Assembly (NCBI RefSeq): GCF_963675165.1
Contig: NC_087383.1
Coordinates: forward strand, 6,487,139 to 6,544,638
Direction: 5' to 3'
From: Halichondria panicea
Lineage: Eukaryota > Porifera > Demospongiae > Suberitida > Halichondriidae
DNA length: 57,500 nt
Positions within the stretch are counted from its first letter, which is position 1, and each line of letters opens with the position of its first letter. This document shows, piece after piece, positions 42,163 to 53,525 of the stretch. The position numbers were made by a program, and so were the translations under genes. The notes under the pieces were generated by a model that had not been told where the DNA came from, searched no databases, and saw only the letters and a program-made list of their open reading frames with translations.

Positions 42163-43336
42163 AGGATAAACAGCATGCATGTGCTTGCTTTCTATATATC
42201 GTGCTCCAGTGTATCAGAAGAGGAAACATGCGCCACTATAATTATAGCAGAAGAGGAGTGTGACAACCATTTGAAGCAAAAACAATCTACTATAGAGCTT
42301 AGACAGGCTTAAAGTACACTTATAGCTATACCTTATGAAAAATTGCACTATTTTCAAATTTCATCGTGTTTTGTCTGACTGACTATTACTTAGTATAACT
42401 ATCTGCACTAAATCCATGCAGTAATACAGTTACAGGCATGCAGTGATTGTTCCCACTCTTTTAAAACAAAATATTAATTAGAACCATTAAGGCAATTAAA
42501 AGTCGGATTAGTATCTTGAATAAGTGTAGTAAGTAATATTCTTGGAAAGTCATTAATTTATACAAACATGTTCAGGATACAGCTTCTAGTCGACTATACA
42601 ACTTGGACAATGGGCGTTTTTCTCAGAATTGTGTTCACTTTCACGAGGCAGATGACCTCTAAGGCTCCACTTTTCTTATTATAATTATACGCAATTCCCC
42701 CATCATGCATCATTCACTAATACTGGCAGGGTTTCGTAGAGAGGGAGGGCGTCCTGGGACCCTCCTCCCTAGAAATATGATGATGTCATAACAAAATGTA
42801 TGTAATTAAAAGAAGTATTATAGCACAAGTATAAGTTGTACAACAAAGGATCGATTAATAGTTGTATATTGTGCTATTGTATTATTAAACCTGCTCTCTC
42901 TCCGCAGGGAAAGGCAACATCAAATTACTGACTGGACAATATTTATCTGTTATTATGATATTATCCATAGATATTATAATACTGAAGATTATCACGAGTC
43001 TGTGCCAGTAAATGCACGACTGCCTGCAAAGCACGAGTGACAGTTATACTAGGCAATAAGACATCACGATGAACCTATTCCTATGCTTGGCCTATAACTA
43101 AAAATTGTGAAATTATAACCTCTTCACCTCTGCATAGAGGTACAAATAAACACATAAATTAATTAGCGTAGTTGATACTTGAAATCAGGAACACATGTTT
43201 TTCAATCAATACCATTGTGGCTCATTACAATCACTAATGGAATACTTTGAAACACTATAATTATACTTCTTCTAGGTTAAAATGACTGCCCAGCAATGTC
43301 ACATGGCACGTGCGTGGCTGTGATACAGTGCAAGTG
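42163..43336. other. AT-rich intron/intergenic DNA
   Basis: No exon, RNA or clear repeat. A hairpin-like GGGAGGGCGTCCTGGGACCC lies near 42,748. Confidence 0.4.
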
Positions 43337-43587
43337 TATTAGTAAAACCAGTAGGTTTTACATAGGATTGGCAGTGGGTTTGCCCGTGTTTAGCAATATT
43401 TCAACTCATGTTCAAACTGTTCTATCTCTGCAGAGAAAGGCCACATCAAGAAACTGAATGGACAGATAGTTTATTTAGCATTTTCTCTCTTTGTATCTCT
43501 CATTTCATAATCCATGAACGTTTAAATGTATGGATATTGTCATTTTAAAAATTGCACTATTTCTACGTTTCACCGCTCTTTGTCTGA

Positions 43588-43619
43588 CTGACTAAGTAAG
43601 TAAGTAAGTGAGTAAGTTT
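43588..43619. repeat. AAGT tetranucleotide microsatellite
   Basis: (AAGT)n tract, the inverse of the tracts at 12,768 and 44,767. Confidence 0.9.
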
Positions 43620-44143
43620 CTTGCCCAGCATTTACTCCAAGTGCAGCCCTCTCCAGGACATTCTGCACAGGGTTTCCAAACGGTTACAACCTGGATTACA
43701 AAGTGTTTCTTCAGATTTGCGATTGCTTCCACGAGGCAGATGACCTCTCAGTCTCTATTTCTCTTACCTAGACAATTCCGCCATCTTTAATGACTCAGCA
43801 ATTGCAGATAGGCGTGGCTAAGAAACCGTGCGCCTAAAATACCTCTGCCTAAAATCAGTGCAGTGCTTTTCCAGAGCCTGGAGGTGTTGCTTTTCTTCAC
43901 ACTGTTCAGCTCTAGCTCCCTTTCTCTGACAAGCATGCTATATGCACTGGCTATATATATCATGCTCTTAAAATGGCTGTCATTTAATACTGATTCACAA
44001 ATTCAACATAATATCAAGCAATATTACTCAGTATAATTATTAGTCCAGAGATATTCAAGAAGATATCTGATTAGTCCTGTCTTCTCTTCTTGAACTTCTG
44101 TACTGCCTCTTGACGTTCCACTTGTATTGAAAAAGAAAGGAAA

Positions 44144-44685
44144 TCCGACTAGAAAAACATTTGCAATGTGAAAAATTGCTAGGATTGGCCAGGGGAACCA
44201 CAAAAAAGCGTGGAAACAAGAAATCCGACGAGAGCATAACTCCAATCCGTTACAACGTCATGAACATGTACAATACATAGTATATAGACTGTGTTTCAGG
44301 TCCATCTCTACCAGCTTCCATCCACGACATCATTCCATGCAGGTCACCAGTACGGTCCGTGCATGTTACTACGCATGGATGGACTGTGTGTATACCTGTT
44401 CTCAACACTGCATGTATTAGGAACATCAATTCATCACAAATCATCATAATTATATCCGCACATTCCAAAATGGATGTATATAATAAAAGGATTGGTCATC
44501 ACCCCACCAGTAAAAATTGCGTATTTATATTATAATTATTGGCCGGGAAAACAACCAGTACATGTGATTGACGTTGTAACGGATTGGAGTTATGCTCTCG
44601 TCGGATTTCTTGTTTCCACGCTTTTTTGTGGTTCCCCTGGCCAATCCTAGCAATTTTTCACATTGCAAATGTTTTTCTAGTCGGA
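44144..44685. mobile_element. TCCGACTAG element, copy 2
   Basis: 542 bp with the same >100-bp inverted ends as 11,656-12,209 and an inverted central part relative to it. It sits at the centre of the large inverted-repeat element. Confidence 0.82.
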
Positions 44686-44905
44686 TATAATTATACTTCA
44701 ACTCTCCATTATGCAGAATGTCCTAGAGATGGCTGTACTTGGAGTAAAATAATGCTGGGCAAGAAACTTACTTACTTACTTACATACTCACTTACTTACT
44801 TAGTCAGTCAGACAAAGAGCGGTGCATGAAACGTCGAAATAGCGCAATTTTTAAAATGACAATATTCATTCATTAAAATGTTCATGGATTATGAAATGAG
44901 AGATA

Positions 44906-45861
44906 CAAACAGTCTACACTAAGACTACAAATTTGGCTTCAAATGATGTAATCGTGGTTTTGCATCATAGTGAGTAATTTCCTATTTGTGGCTTGTAAAT
45001 ACTACAGTAATTCTCCGTAAATTTGATTATGGCTTCTGTTATGTCATTGTTTACTATCAGAATTGGATAAAGAAACAACTTTTTCAGTTTTTCCAGCATC
45101 AATGCCCAGGTCCTGAAGTGCAAGTCAGGTTCCAGAGTCACAGTACTAGTAGATATAGTATTCATGAACTGGCCACAGGAAAATTAGGATCCAGAACTGA
45201 GGAGTACTAATTTGCCCAGAAATCAAAGTCAGTCCAAACAGGATATATCCAATAAACTGGCCAATGTTAGAACACAAGACCTGCTATAAAAAAATATTGG
45301 CAAAGCGGATGCTGTTTATTTCTTTGCAAAGACTAATTTCTAGCATTATATTAGCTATCTAGGCAGTTTCAAGAAACTCTGGACACTCAAGTGGCAAGTA
45401 GACAAGAGCTAAACTTACTCATTTTTGTCAATGTTTACTTTGTTGTATCTTGGTCAAACCTGGGTCATTAGTGTTCTTATTTGGTCTACTTGTAGTTACC
45501 AGTGTTGTCTATAGTCTAGCTCATCTGTATCTCTCCAGCACCCCCATTACTAATTTGCCCGGAAATCAAAGTCACAGAAAATATAAATATCACCAGTTTT
45601 CTTTCATACAATGCAGCAATTCAGTACTTTTTTACCACTTAATTTTTATATCATTCAGTAGCTTATTTATTCAGCATTATTTGTATATCATTTAATAGTG
45701 GTAGGCACCTACTGGTGAAAAGTTATCCTTGACAAAAGCAGTGTTACTGTTTTTGATACTACCGCGAACTATGAATATCATTATCTCCCATAAAGGCCCA
45801 TATAAATTGACAAATGAACTGTATAATACACACTTCCGGGAGTCTTAGTGTAGACTGCAAA
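44906..45861. mobile_element. 948-bp insertion with CAGTCTACACTAAGACT ends
   Basis: The element is 44,910-45,857; the 17-bp inverted ends are perfect. CAAA is duplicated at 44,906-44,909 and 45,858-45,861. The uninterrupted site is seen near 12,903-12,918 (GATACAAAGAGAG). No recognisable coding capacity. Four-base duplication; superfamily undetermined. Confidence 0.88.
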
Positions 45862-46040
45862 GAGAGAAAAGGCTAAATAAACTATCTGTTCAGCCACTTT
45901 CTTGATGTGGCCTTTCCCTGCAGAGATAGAACAGTTTGAACATGAGTCAAAGTAATTGAAATATTGCTAAACACAGGCAAACCCACTGCCAATCCTATGT
46001 AAAACCTACTGGTTTTACTAATAACATACTGGTTTTACTA

Positions 46041-46731
46041 ATAACACTCTAGTACTACTTTTGAGCGAAAGCAAAACATGGTGAGAGGCATTATAGCAAG
46101 TGCACGCTTGCAACACTTGTTGTAACTGTATACATGTGTGTAATAGTCTGCTAGTACAATATAGCTTCATTGGCGTTGGCGCTGCATTATCACCTGTGGT
46201 GTTCAGCACATGCACATATAGAAGGGGCAATACCAGCGAACAAAATTCATTCAATGTGGGGCTCAAACCCATGATCCTCAGATTAAGAGTCTGATGCTCT
46301 ACCGACTGAACTTGACTTAGTAGCAGATCCAAGAAAAATAAAAGGGGGATTTCAAATTAACGAGCGCGCAGTACAAACATTTTTGGGAGTTACGCCCACT
46401 TCCGGTCACACGTTGTGTAAGACTATAGGGCTATCCCATGCATTCTCAGCCAGGGTAAGTCCCATAATAGACCGGCCTGCGTAGAGCTATAGCTAGCTGC
46501 TATGAACAGTCAACTAACTAACATAGGCGAACCCATTTGATACATCAAAACAACAGGTACAATTAATACAAAAAGCTAGGTAGTATAGTTGCATGCAATA
46601 AAGCCAGCTAGCATTATAATTATAGTGCAGAGCTATATAAAATTATCTACTAAGTAGAGTAGCAACACTCCATGGACGAGTTTTGCTACTCACTCTTCTG
46701 AAAGGCTGCGATGGCATTCCAAGTAAATAAA
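46041..46731. repeat. dispersed duplication, copy 2 (left part)
   Basis: Matches 37,904-38,511 and then 40,840-40,905 without interruption, so it preserves the empty site of the 2.3-kb insertion in copy 1. Confidence 0.85.
46250..46318 (-). pseudogene. tRNA-Lys(CTT)-like sequence, probably pseudogene or SINE head
   Basis: On the minus strand: D arm TTCAGTCGGTAGAGC, anticodon arm CAGACTCTTAATCTG with CTT in the loop, T arm ATGGGTTTGAGCCCCA. The two flanks do not form a 7-bp acceptor stem, so it is not a functional tRNA. Internal promoter boxes A and B are largely intact. Confidence 0.75.
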
Positions 46732-47449
46732 CCTATAATTATAGCTATAACTGCAAATCCGCAAATTACAATCCAAAAAAACGATACTATATAGATGCTT
46801 ATATATTATTATAGAAACTCTTCAGTGGCATAGGCAGGGGGTGGCAAAGGGGGAAAATGCCCCCCCTTTTTCTGGATCTCTACTACTCAGCTCAGGTTAG
46901 TACAGCTGATTATCTTGCTGAGCACTCCCTTTCTTCCCAATCTTGCTGCAGTTAGCTAGCTAGTAGGCAAGCAAAACGATTTAGTCCCTAAACTATTCTG
47001 GTCTAAATCTATAGACAGTTCTTGTTCTTTGCTAAACTAGCTTTCTAAACATCAGGCCACACCCAACTAAATAGAGAAATCAATTATGACGTCATAATTA
47101 AGAGGCGTGGCTTCCGGTCAAAATTTCGGCGCTGCGCGGCTGATACGTTTTGCCCCTCTTCCAAAAAATCCTGGCTACGCTCCTGCTCTTGTTTGCACTT
47201 CATTGATCCTTGAGCAGCTGTAGCAGTCTATGCACACACATGCACACAGTATACCATAATTATACCTCTCTGAGCACAGTGGTGTTTCTAGGAAATGCAG
47301 CTAGTAAGGAGGGTGCTGAGAGCGAGCGCAAAAAAATGTTTGATTGCTACTATAATAATTACATACATGTATACAGGCTAGATACACTTGAATAACTCTT
47401 TGATCATCAGAACGTTCATCCTCTTTATAATTAATAATTATTATAGCTA
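46732..47449. other. ~715-bp insertion relative to copy 1, with a hAT-like core
   Basis: Absent at about 40,905-40,918 in copy 1. Inside, 46,821-47,186 has opposing ends CAGTGGCATAGGCAGG and CCTGGCTACGCTCCTG, with CTCTT on either side; these ends recall metazoan hAT elements. The rest is AT-rich. Confidence 0.55.
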
Positions 47450-47483
47450 CCATCACATGGGTTTCCGTATATACACTCATGTT

Positions 47484-48392
47484 TTAACCCTTTCCCTGCT
47501 TTAATTAAAAGTGAATATTCGCATATTTTGTTTAAAAAATTTATAACTCATGAACCGTATATTAAAAACACTTGTAACAAAGTTCCACAGGTAGAACCGG
47601 ACCTGTCGCATTCATGGAATCATCATTGTTGGCTAGCAACCAACCACCACCCCACAAATAACAATTGTTAACAAAAATTCACAATTATGTACACAAACAA
47701 TATTGTATGATGTTACAAAGTGACTGAACACATGATATAAGTGTTCAGAATGTTCTCACGGTGACATGGCTCACTCAGGACTCAATCAGGATCTGCAGAA
47801 ACTTGTATTTGAGGTTCTATCGGCAGACGCCCTTTTCCCGGGAAATATTTTCTTCACCTACACACAGGTTTACAAATTTAATGGTGTCTCATGATGTCCA
47901 CTGTTGTACTAACTAGCCTAAACAAACCTATAGTGAAGCTATCAAGACTACAAATGCTACTCTATAGTGACTTACCAGGTTCAGGAAGATGGTCCACCTC
48001 AAGTGCGTCTTCCTCAGGATTCTCAGGCTCTTTCTTTTTAGCTTGACCTCTGAAAGGAAGCTTCCTACCTAGCTATGATCCCAGTCACTGTCCTCTCACT
48101 CTACAAGGCCATAGGCATCGATATTCTCACTCTGTAGCTTCCCTAGAACCTCCCTGACGTTGTACTACAAAGATCTTGTAGCAATTATAAAACGGTCACT
48201 TTTCTTTCGACAATTCTGATCGAACAGTACCTCGAAGCAAAATATTAAAAATACCACGAGGAAGAGCAGCTCAATGTGCATGTGCTGGTACCTGCAGTGT
48301 GTGCATAGCTCCAACACAGTGTGCACAATGATTTTTTGAAATTTATCAGTAGCCATGCCGACTATAGTCGGCTAAAGCGGGGAAAGGGTTAA
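47484..48392. mobile_element. piggyBac-type nonautonomous element 1 (TTAA)
   Basis: TTAA at 47,484-47,487 and 48,389-48,392. The element is 47,488-48,388 with CCCTTTCCCTGCTTT ends mirrored by AAAGCGGGGAAAGGG. The empty TTAA is preserved at about 40,952. On the minus strand the remnant of an acidic N-terminus is visible (SENIDAYGLVE, stop, EDSDWD). This recalls the Asp/Glu-rich start of piggyBac transposases; the core is missing. Confidence 0.9.
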
Positions 48393-48479
48393 TTGTTATA
48401 CACTAACAAGTTACTATAATAACGATGCAAAACAGTGACCAGTGCAGGCCCTATACCAGTACGGCCACTCACTATTCCG

Positions 48480-48718
48480 TTTACCGGCCAGTGCTGGCTG
48501 TCCCAAACAAGGTTCAATGTAATTTTATACGTATTATTACGGCCGGATATGACGTTTTGGGTGTGGTTTAGCAAATAAAATTGAATTACACTTAAATAGA
48601 GAACAGAATGATTCATTATCCTACATTATCCTCGAGACAAGAACCGCAAAAGTAGTAATCCAATCCTAGCATGCAAAGACTGAAAGCCAAAGGTCATAAT
48701 TATAGTTATGATGAACAT
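48480..48718. other. unassigned
   Basis: No gene or repeat recognised before the next module. Confidence 0.35.
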
Positions 48719-48860
48719 GTGACAGTGCCAATGAAAAGGGACCTTAACGCGGGCAGTTGCGAATCAGTTTTTATTGTTGAATCGGATAGAGCGTCCTTTA
48801 ACCGAATAGCCGCGGTTATGATTTCATACGTAGTACCGCCCACCGCGGAACCAAAATCTA
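48719..48860. repeat. mosaic of GTGACAG end, VESD frame and CCGCGG module
   Basis: Starts TGTGACAGTGCC, with AACGCGGGCA like the GTGACAGGG family. It then has TTTATTGTTGAATCGGATA (frame FIVESDR), then CCGAATAGCCGCGGTTATGA, the complement of 7,368-7,426. It links two repeat families seen separately elsewhere. Confidence 0.7.
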
Positions 48861-48869
48861 ATTAATTTT

Positions 48870-49755
48870 AAATTACTTTCATTATCAGCTCCTAGCAAAG
48901 AAAGATGCGTAGCTAAGAAGCAGTAGCAGTTTTCTGCAGGCAACTTTGTTGCAAACTAGTCTAGAATAGTTATTCTGCCAGGATCTCTGAGTTTTGAACG
49001 GAGCAGGTAACCAGCCAAGGCCCCAGCGAAGGATCATTTCACAAGTAAGCTCTGTGTGTGTATAGCGATCATCATTTTCCTAGTCTAGCCTTTAGAAGCC
49101 TTTTGAGCTGCTTGTCCACCTACCTAGATAGCCTCTGAGTGTATGAGATATACTGAAAGAATAGTTTAGTTAGTTTAGAGCCTGTTTTTTTAGTGTAGTC
49201 TACAAGGTTTGATATTCAAATATTTTCTCTTTTTCAGCATTCGCCTCTAGCAAAGAAAGATGCATAACTTGGAAACAGTGACAGTTTTCTTTATTCAACT
49301 TCGTAGCAAAGTAGTCTACAGTAGTTACTGTGTCAGGATCTCCTGGTTTCTAATGGAAAAGTCGACCAGCCAAGGCCAGAGCGAGGGATCTCTTCAGAGG
49401 TAAGCTTTGTGTGCGTATTATAGCAAGCATTATGTAGCTAGTATAATATAAGCCTTCATAAGCCTCTGAGCTGATTTAGTATGCTTCTGCTTGCCTAGAT
49501 AGCTTATGAGTGTGTAAAATGTACTTGTGTAGAAGCTGAGTTAGTTTAGAGCCTGTTTTTAGAGTGTAGTGTACAGTGTTTGATATTCAATTATTATTCT
49601 TTTCAGTGTGGCAAAGAAAGGTGCACCCGTACCCCTTAGTAACAGTAACAGTTCTCTTCAAGCTACCTTGTAGCTAGTTACTCTGCCAGGACCTCCAATC
49701 TGAACAGTCAACCAGCCAAGGACAGAGCGAGATTTTACTTCAGAGGTAAGCTTTG
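48870..49755 (+). repeat. tandem array of three exon-like units, copy 2
   Basis: Units of about 355-362 bp with TTCAG|CATTCGCC-like entry and CAGAG|GTAAGC exit. It is inverted relative to the array at 6,496-7,365. All frames contain stops. The sequence to 50,100 shows nothing else. Confidence 0.8.
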
Positions 49756-50106
49756 TGTGCGTATGATTAAAGCGATGCTGTTTTTAGCTTGTACATGGTG
49801 TTCTTAGCTGATAATACGCTTACCTACGTAGCTTGTAAAGTGTACTGGCTCCAGCAGTGTGTTGAAGCCGAGTTTAAAATACAGAAGCCTATATGTACGT
49901 ACGCTCAGCAGTGTTGCAATGTAAAGGGGTCATCATTGATTTGTCTAGCTATCTGTTGGTCTCATCCACAATGTATTCTGTTATCAGCTGTGATGAATAC
50001 TGGAATTTTGTCTTGAATCGGAGATCGGAAAGTTTGGGCCAACAGATTGGTTGAGATGGTGGGAGTCCATAGTCAGGCCAGGAGTGGAACTGCTTACAGT
50101 AAGTGG

Positions 50107-50312
50107 TGTGCGTGTGTGTGTGTGCGTGCGTGCGCGTGCGCGCACTTGTGTGTATATTTATGTGCGTGCGTGTGTGTGTGTCTGTGTGCGTGCCCGCGCG
50201 GGTGTGTGTGTATCTGTGTCTGTTATGTGTGCCCGCGCGGGTGTATGTGTGTGTATGTGTATCTGTGCACACGCGCGCGCTTGTGTGTATCTGTGTGTGT
50301 GTGTGTGCCTAT
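50107..50312. repeat. GT/GC-rich low-complexity tract
   Basis: Mixed TGTGCG repeats, including two CCCGCGCGGGTGTGTG-like segments. Three overlapping Cys/Val-rich frames on the plus strand are artefacts. Confidence 0.9.
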
Positions 50313-50641
50313 GGCCCGACACAGGAAGAGCACGACAGGAGATTGTCAGAGGTACTCTGTAAATTGCAAGACGCAGGCCTCACCATGTGTAAAATGGTAC
50401 TTTATACCATGCTAAATATTATATGCCTAGGCTTGTGTGAAGTTCCTGCTTGCTTCCAAGGTTACAATTCAATTAGGCTCACTACTCAATTAGGCTCACT
50501 GTGTACATGTACAGAGGTTGATTGCATAATAATGTTCTGACCTTTTCAGAAGAAAGAAAGAAAAAGCTTGTTGGGCTTATGAGTGTACTGTTTATGAGTG
50601 AGTGTACTGTCTACTTGTGTAAGGACATTTTCTTCCCAACA
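50313..50641. other. unassigned
   Basis: Short direct repeat of CAATTAGGCTCACT; nothing else recognised. Confidence 0.4.
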
Positions 50642-50785
50642 TAATAGGCTTGTTGGTTGTGTTATGCTCCCCAGCTAGGATTAGGTCATAATTTGTCATT
50701 AGCTGGCTTGTGTGATTAGTTGGCTTGTGTGTTTGCCTGTGATATGCATTGTAATTCTGTGCCCAAAGTTAAATCTTTTTATGAA
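50642..50785. repeat. source-like copy of the insert in duplicated block B
   Basis: ATAGGCTTGTTGGTTGTG through AAATCTTTTTATG matches 55,971-56,091 except for a 17-bp internal difference around GGCTTGTGT. No inverted ends seen. From 50,786 to 51,640 I see nothing beyond scattered AT-rich repeats. Confidence 0.8.
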
Positions 50786-51640
50786 CTCCCAGTTTGTTGT
50801 AGGATCACAATTACTTTATATGTGCCTATGAGTGCCATTGCATGTAAGTTTGCTTGTGGGAGCCTGTACATAATTATGCTAAGGTTGCATGATTCATAAT
50901 TATTTGGCACCCTTGTATGAGATGTACTGTACTTTGTGTATGGCCATTCTCAATATACTTTTTTAGGTTTGTTGGCTTGTGAGTTAGTGCTGTGTACTAA
51001 GTTTTAGTGTGCTGTCTGTTATAGCAATTCAATTATAATTATGTGGCTGAATGTTATTATTCAATAATTATTTAGTGTGTGTATTGATTGCATGATAATC
51101 TTTTGATCTTTTAGGCACCACCCCAAACAAAGGTACATTTAAAATTCAATTTCTTTATGGCTGGCTTGTTGGCTGGTGTTTGTCTCTGAGGAGGTTATGT
51201 TCTACTGTGTGTAAGAACAATTGATTCTAGAGGTGGTCTGCTTGGTTGGTAATACTCCTTCTTCCTCATGCAGGTCTGTGAAACTATCGTTACTGCTATC
51301 TGCCATGGAACCACCACCACCTTATGGGTTTGAGAAGGTCTACTCACTGTGACTACTATCCAGGATACCTAGGAGTACCTCATCCCTTGTGTGCAGAGGC
51401 CTCTTAGTCATTGTTGTACTATAGAATTAATTGTAATTGTATTTATTATAATGTATGTTCACTTTTGAGATTGATATTGAAATACAAATTTCACATGAAA
51501 ATTTCAGCAAATTTTTGATTGCTAACCTATGGTGATCGAACTCAGTACGGCTTCTGTTGACCTTCGAGAGAAGCCTTGCAAAGCTGTGGAGCTCTGGAAG
51601 GTTGTAGCTCACCACAAATTAATTAAGAGTAGAGTAATGT

Positions 51641-51722
51641 GCGGTTGACGCTTCAAAGCGTCAACCGCGGCTACCAGCTATTCACGTATTGACGCTTCAA
51701 AGCGTCAACCGCGGCTATTCGG
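51641..51722. repeat. two GTTGACGCT hairpins in tandem
   Basis: GCGGTTGACGCT and its complement around TCAA form a 12-bp-stem hairpin at 51,641-51,668. A second copy, lacking the first bases, is at 51,689-51,713 and leads into GCGGCTATTCGG, the CCGCGG module. Confidence 0.88.
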
Positions 51723-51990
51723 TTAAGCTTCAAAATGATACCAAGATCGACCTCCTAGCTACTTTCTTTCCGGAGATATGTTCGAGGGAACGCTACGAAG
51801 GTATTGCAACCTTGAGTAAATGACGCTCAAACTTCATGAATAATTGAAGTTCAATTATTGCCTTCCGGGCACTTCCGTATACTCATAAAGCTTCGTAAAA
51901 GATGTTCTGAAGAAGACAAGTTAGTTAGATGAAGGCTAGGCATTCTAGGACTCTCTAGCTAGCTAGTATAGCTATGTAGCTGGATTGCTT
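51723..51990. repeat. partial GTGACAGGG-family copy
   Basis: Matches 31,225-31,495 almost base for base, including the donor GAAG|GTATTGC and the stretch ending GCTGGATTGCTTG. It is joined at its left to the hairpin/CCGCGG module, so it has lost the terminal repeat. Confidence 0.82.
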
Positions 51991-52818
51991 GCGAAATTTG
52001 ACTCAAAATACTCATCCCAAACCTTCGTCTGGGATGGCCATTTATACCTACTATACGGCACTATAATTATATACGGTACGAAGAGCAAGCCACAAGTATT
52101 GTTTATAGTTGTTAAGTGCCATCAACACGATTAAACGTATTCTGACTTGTTCAGTTTACTATAATTATATACACCCTCGAGCACTGAAGTGCTAACCCTC
52201 GTCTGTTGACAGGAGAATGGAGTGCATATAGCAACCACACAATCAATAGTGTTTGAATTAACAGTAACAGACTCAGTAGATCAATTATTATAGCAAACAT
52301 ATAGAGACTGGTAAAGGATCACTTTAGCTGCATGTATATATACCTCAAATAAAGGTCGCGTGTGGAGCTTGTGCAAGTTCAAGTTATTCCGCGAAACTTA
52401 AATGAGCGAAAACTATTATAACGGTCATTTTGCGAAATTTCATATACCCTCAAACTATACCCACTATAATTATATAAGCCATGCACACAACACACCATGA
52501 CAGTGCATAAGCTATACGGTACGGTATGAAGAGCAAGCCACAAGTATTGTTACAGAGATATAAATAACAGTCGGTCCATCGGTCAATTTCTAAGCAATTA
52601 TCTGACCATTAACTACTTGCTCGGTCATAGTGTCCTAGCATGCAAAGATTGAAGGCCAAAAGTAATTAGGGTTAGGGTAAAATGTAACATGGAAGGGACA
52701 GTATGACTTGTGTAACCTTGACAACGTATCTAGGTACCCTAACCCTCCATTATCAACTTCCCCTGATCATGAACTGTACTTCATTCACATGAATATTGTA
52801 TTGCATGTACTAACTTAC
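51991..52818. other. intron-like DNA with a 24-bp direct repeat
   Basis: GAAGAGCAAGCCACAAGTATT occurs near 52,080 and again near 52,530, each preceded by TACGGTA. Pieces with TTTTGCGAAATTTC resemble the 21,704 element. No gene. Confidence 0.45.
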
Positions 52819-52923
52819 CATTGATATTCACATTGCACTCTGTGATGAGGTACTTGATAGTGTTCAGCTTCCCCCATCTGACTGCCTCTCCCAGTGGAGT
52901 TAGTCCACCACTGCCCACAGCTC
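52819..52923 (-). CDS. ankyrin-repeat exon (105 nt)
   Basis: Acceptor CACTATAG and donor AATG|GTAAGT, phase 1 at both ends. It encodes one ankyrin repeat with GGLTPLGEAVRWGKLNTIKY and LITECNVNIN. It joins in phase to the exon at 55,035 upstream and to 41,167-41,271 or 36,280 downstream. The frame continues open upstream of the acceptor to about 52,980, so an alternative longer exon (acceptor ACAATAG) is possible. Repeat-per-exon organisation allows gain and loss of repeats. Confidence 0.8.
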
Positions 52924-53213
52924 CTATAGTGGTGAGTGAGGGAGCATTGACACGTACATAGTTCACTAAGTCAAAGTCTATTGTTCTCAAATTCAACTAT
53001 TCAATAGCTGCGTATGCACTAGACACGTTTAAACTTGGTACATGCATGATGGGGATAATTCCAGGGATGAAACATGTCCCTATCCCCAGATTAGAATGAA
53101 CATTACCACAATAGTATAGAGTCATAATGGCTGCGTAGCAACCACAAGAACGTTGTCAGTTAAAAACCACGTAGAGGTCAGGGTACAACAACCGTTTGTT
53201 CTCAAATCACAAA

Positions 53214-53271
53214 TCACGTGTGTGTGTGTGTGTGTGTGTGGGTGTGTGTGTGTGGGTGTGTGTGTGGGTGT

Positions 53272-53314
<43 letters not shown>

Positions 53315-53335
53315 TGTGGGTGTGTGTGTGGGTGT

Positions 53336-53403
<68 letters not shown>
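53214..53403. repeat. long GT/GGGT microsatellite
   Basis: About 185 bp of GT repeats with interspersed GGGT. Frames on both strands through it are artefacts. It lies in the intron of the ankyrin-Roc-COR gene. Confidence 0.97.
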
Positions 53404-53405
<2 letters not shown>

Positions 53406-53525
53406 CACTAACAATGGCAGTCAAACCCACTAGACTATAGTACATATCAGTGAGGTCACTAAACCAGACACAATATAAACGTGTATTTGTGTTTAGGGTA
53501 TTAAAGGATCATAATTATTATAATA

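Larger units (their letters stand above)
43337..46023. mobile_element. large inverted-repeat element (TATTAGTAAAACC ends)
   Basis: TATTAGTAAAACCAGTAGG at the left is mirrored by CTGGTTTTACTAATA at the right. The arms pair over several hundred bases (43,337-43,720 with 44,700-44,905 plus 45,858-46,023). The centre contains the TCCGACTAG element. The right arm carries a 948-bp insertion. A truncated relative is at 11,656-13,084. No transposase is visible. The final 20 bp are repeated to 46,043. Confidence 0.8.

Noticed and set aside
46250-46318. Functional tRNA-Lys gene
   Set aside because: D, anticodon and T arms are plausible but the acceptor stem does not pair, and the sister copy lacks the anticodon loop.
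53122-53445. Several 60-107-codon frames of Thr-His or Cys-Val repeats on both strands
   Set aside because: They are translations of a GT/CA microsatellite and are open only because of composition. The same applies to 50,047-50,540, 4,612-4,863, 2,598-2,888 (its repeat part) and 3,173-3,483.
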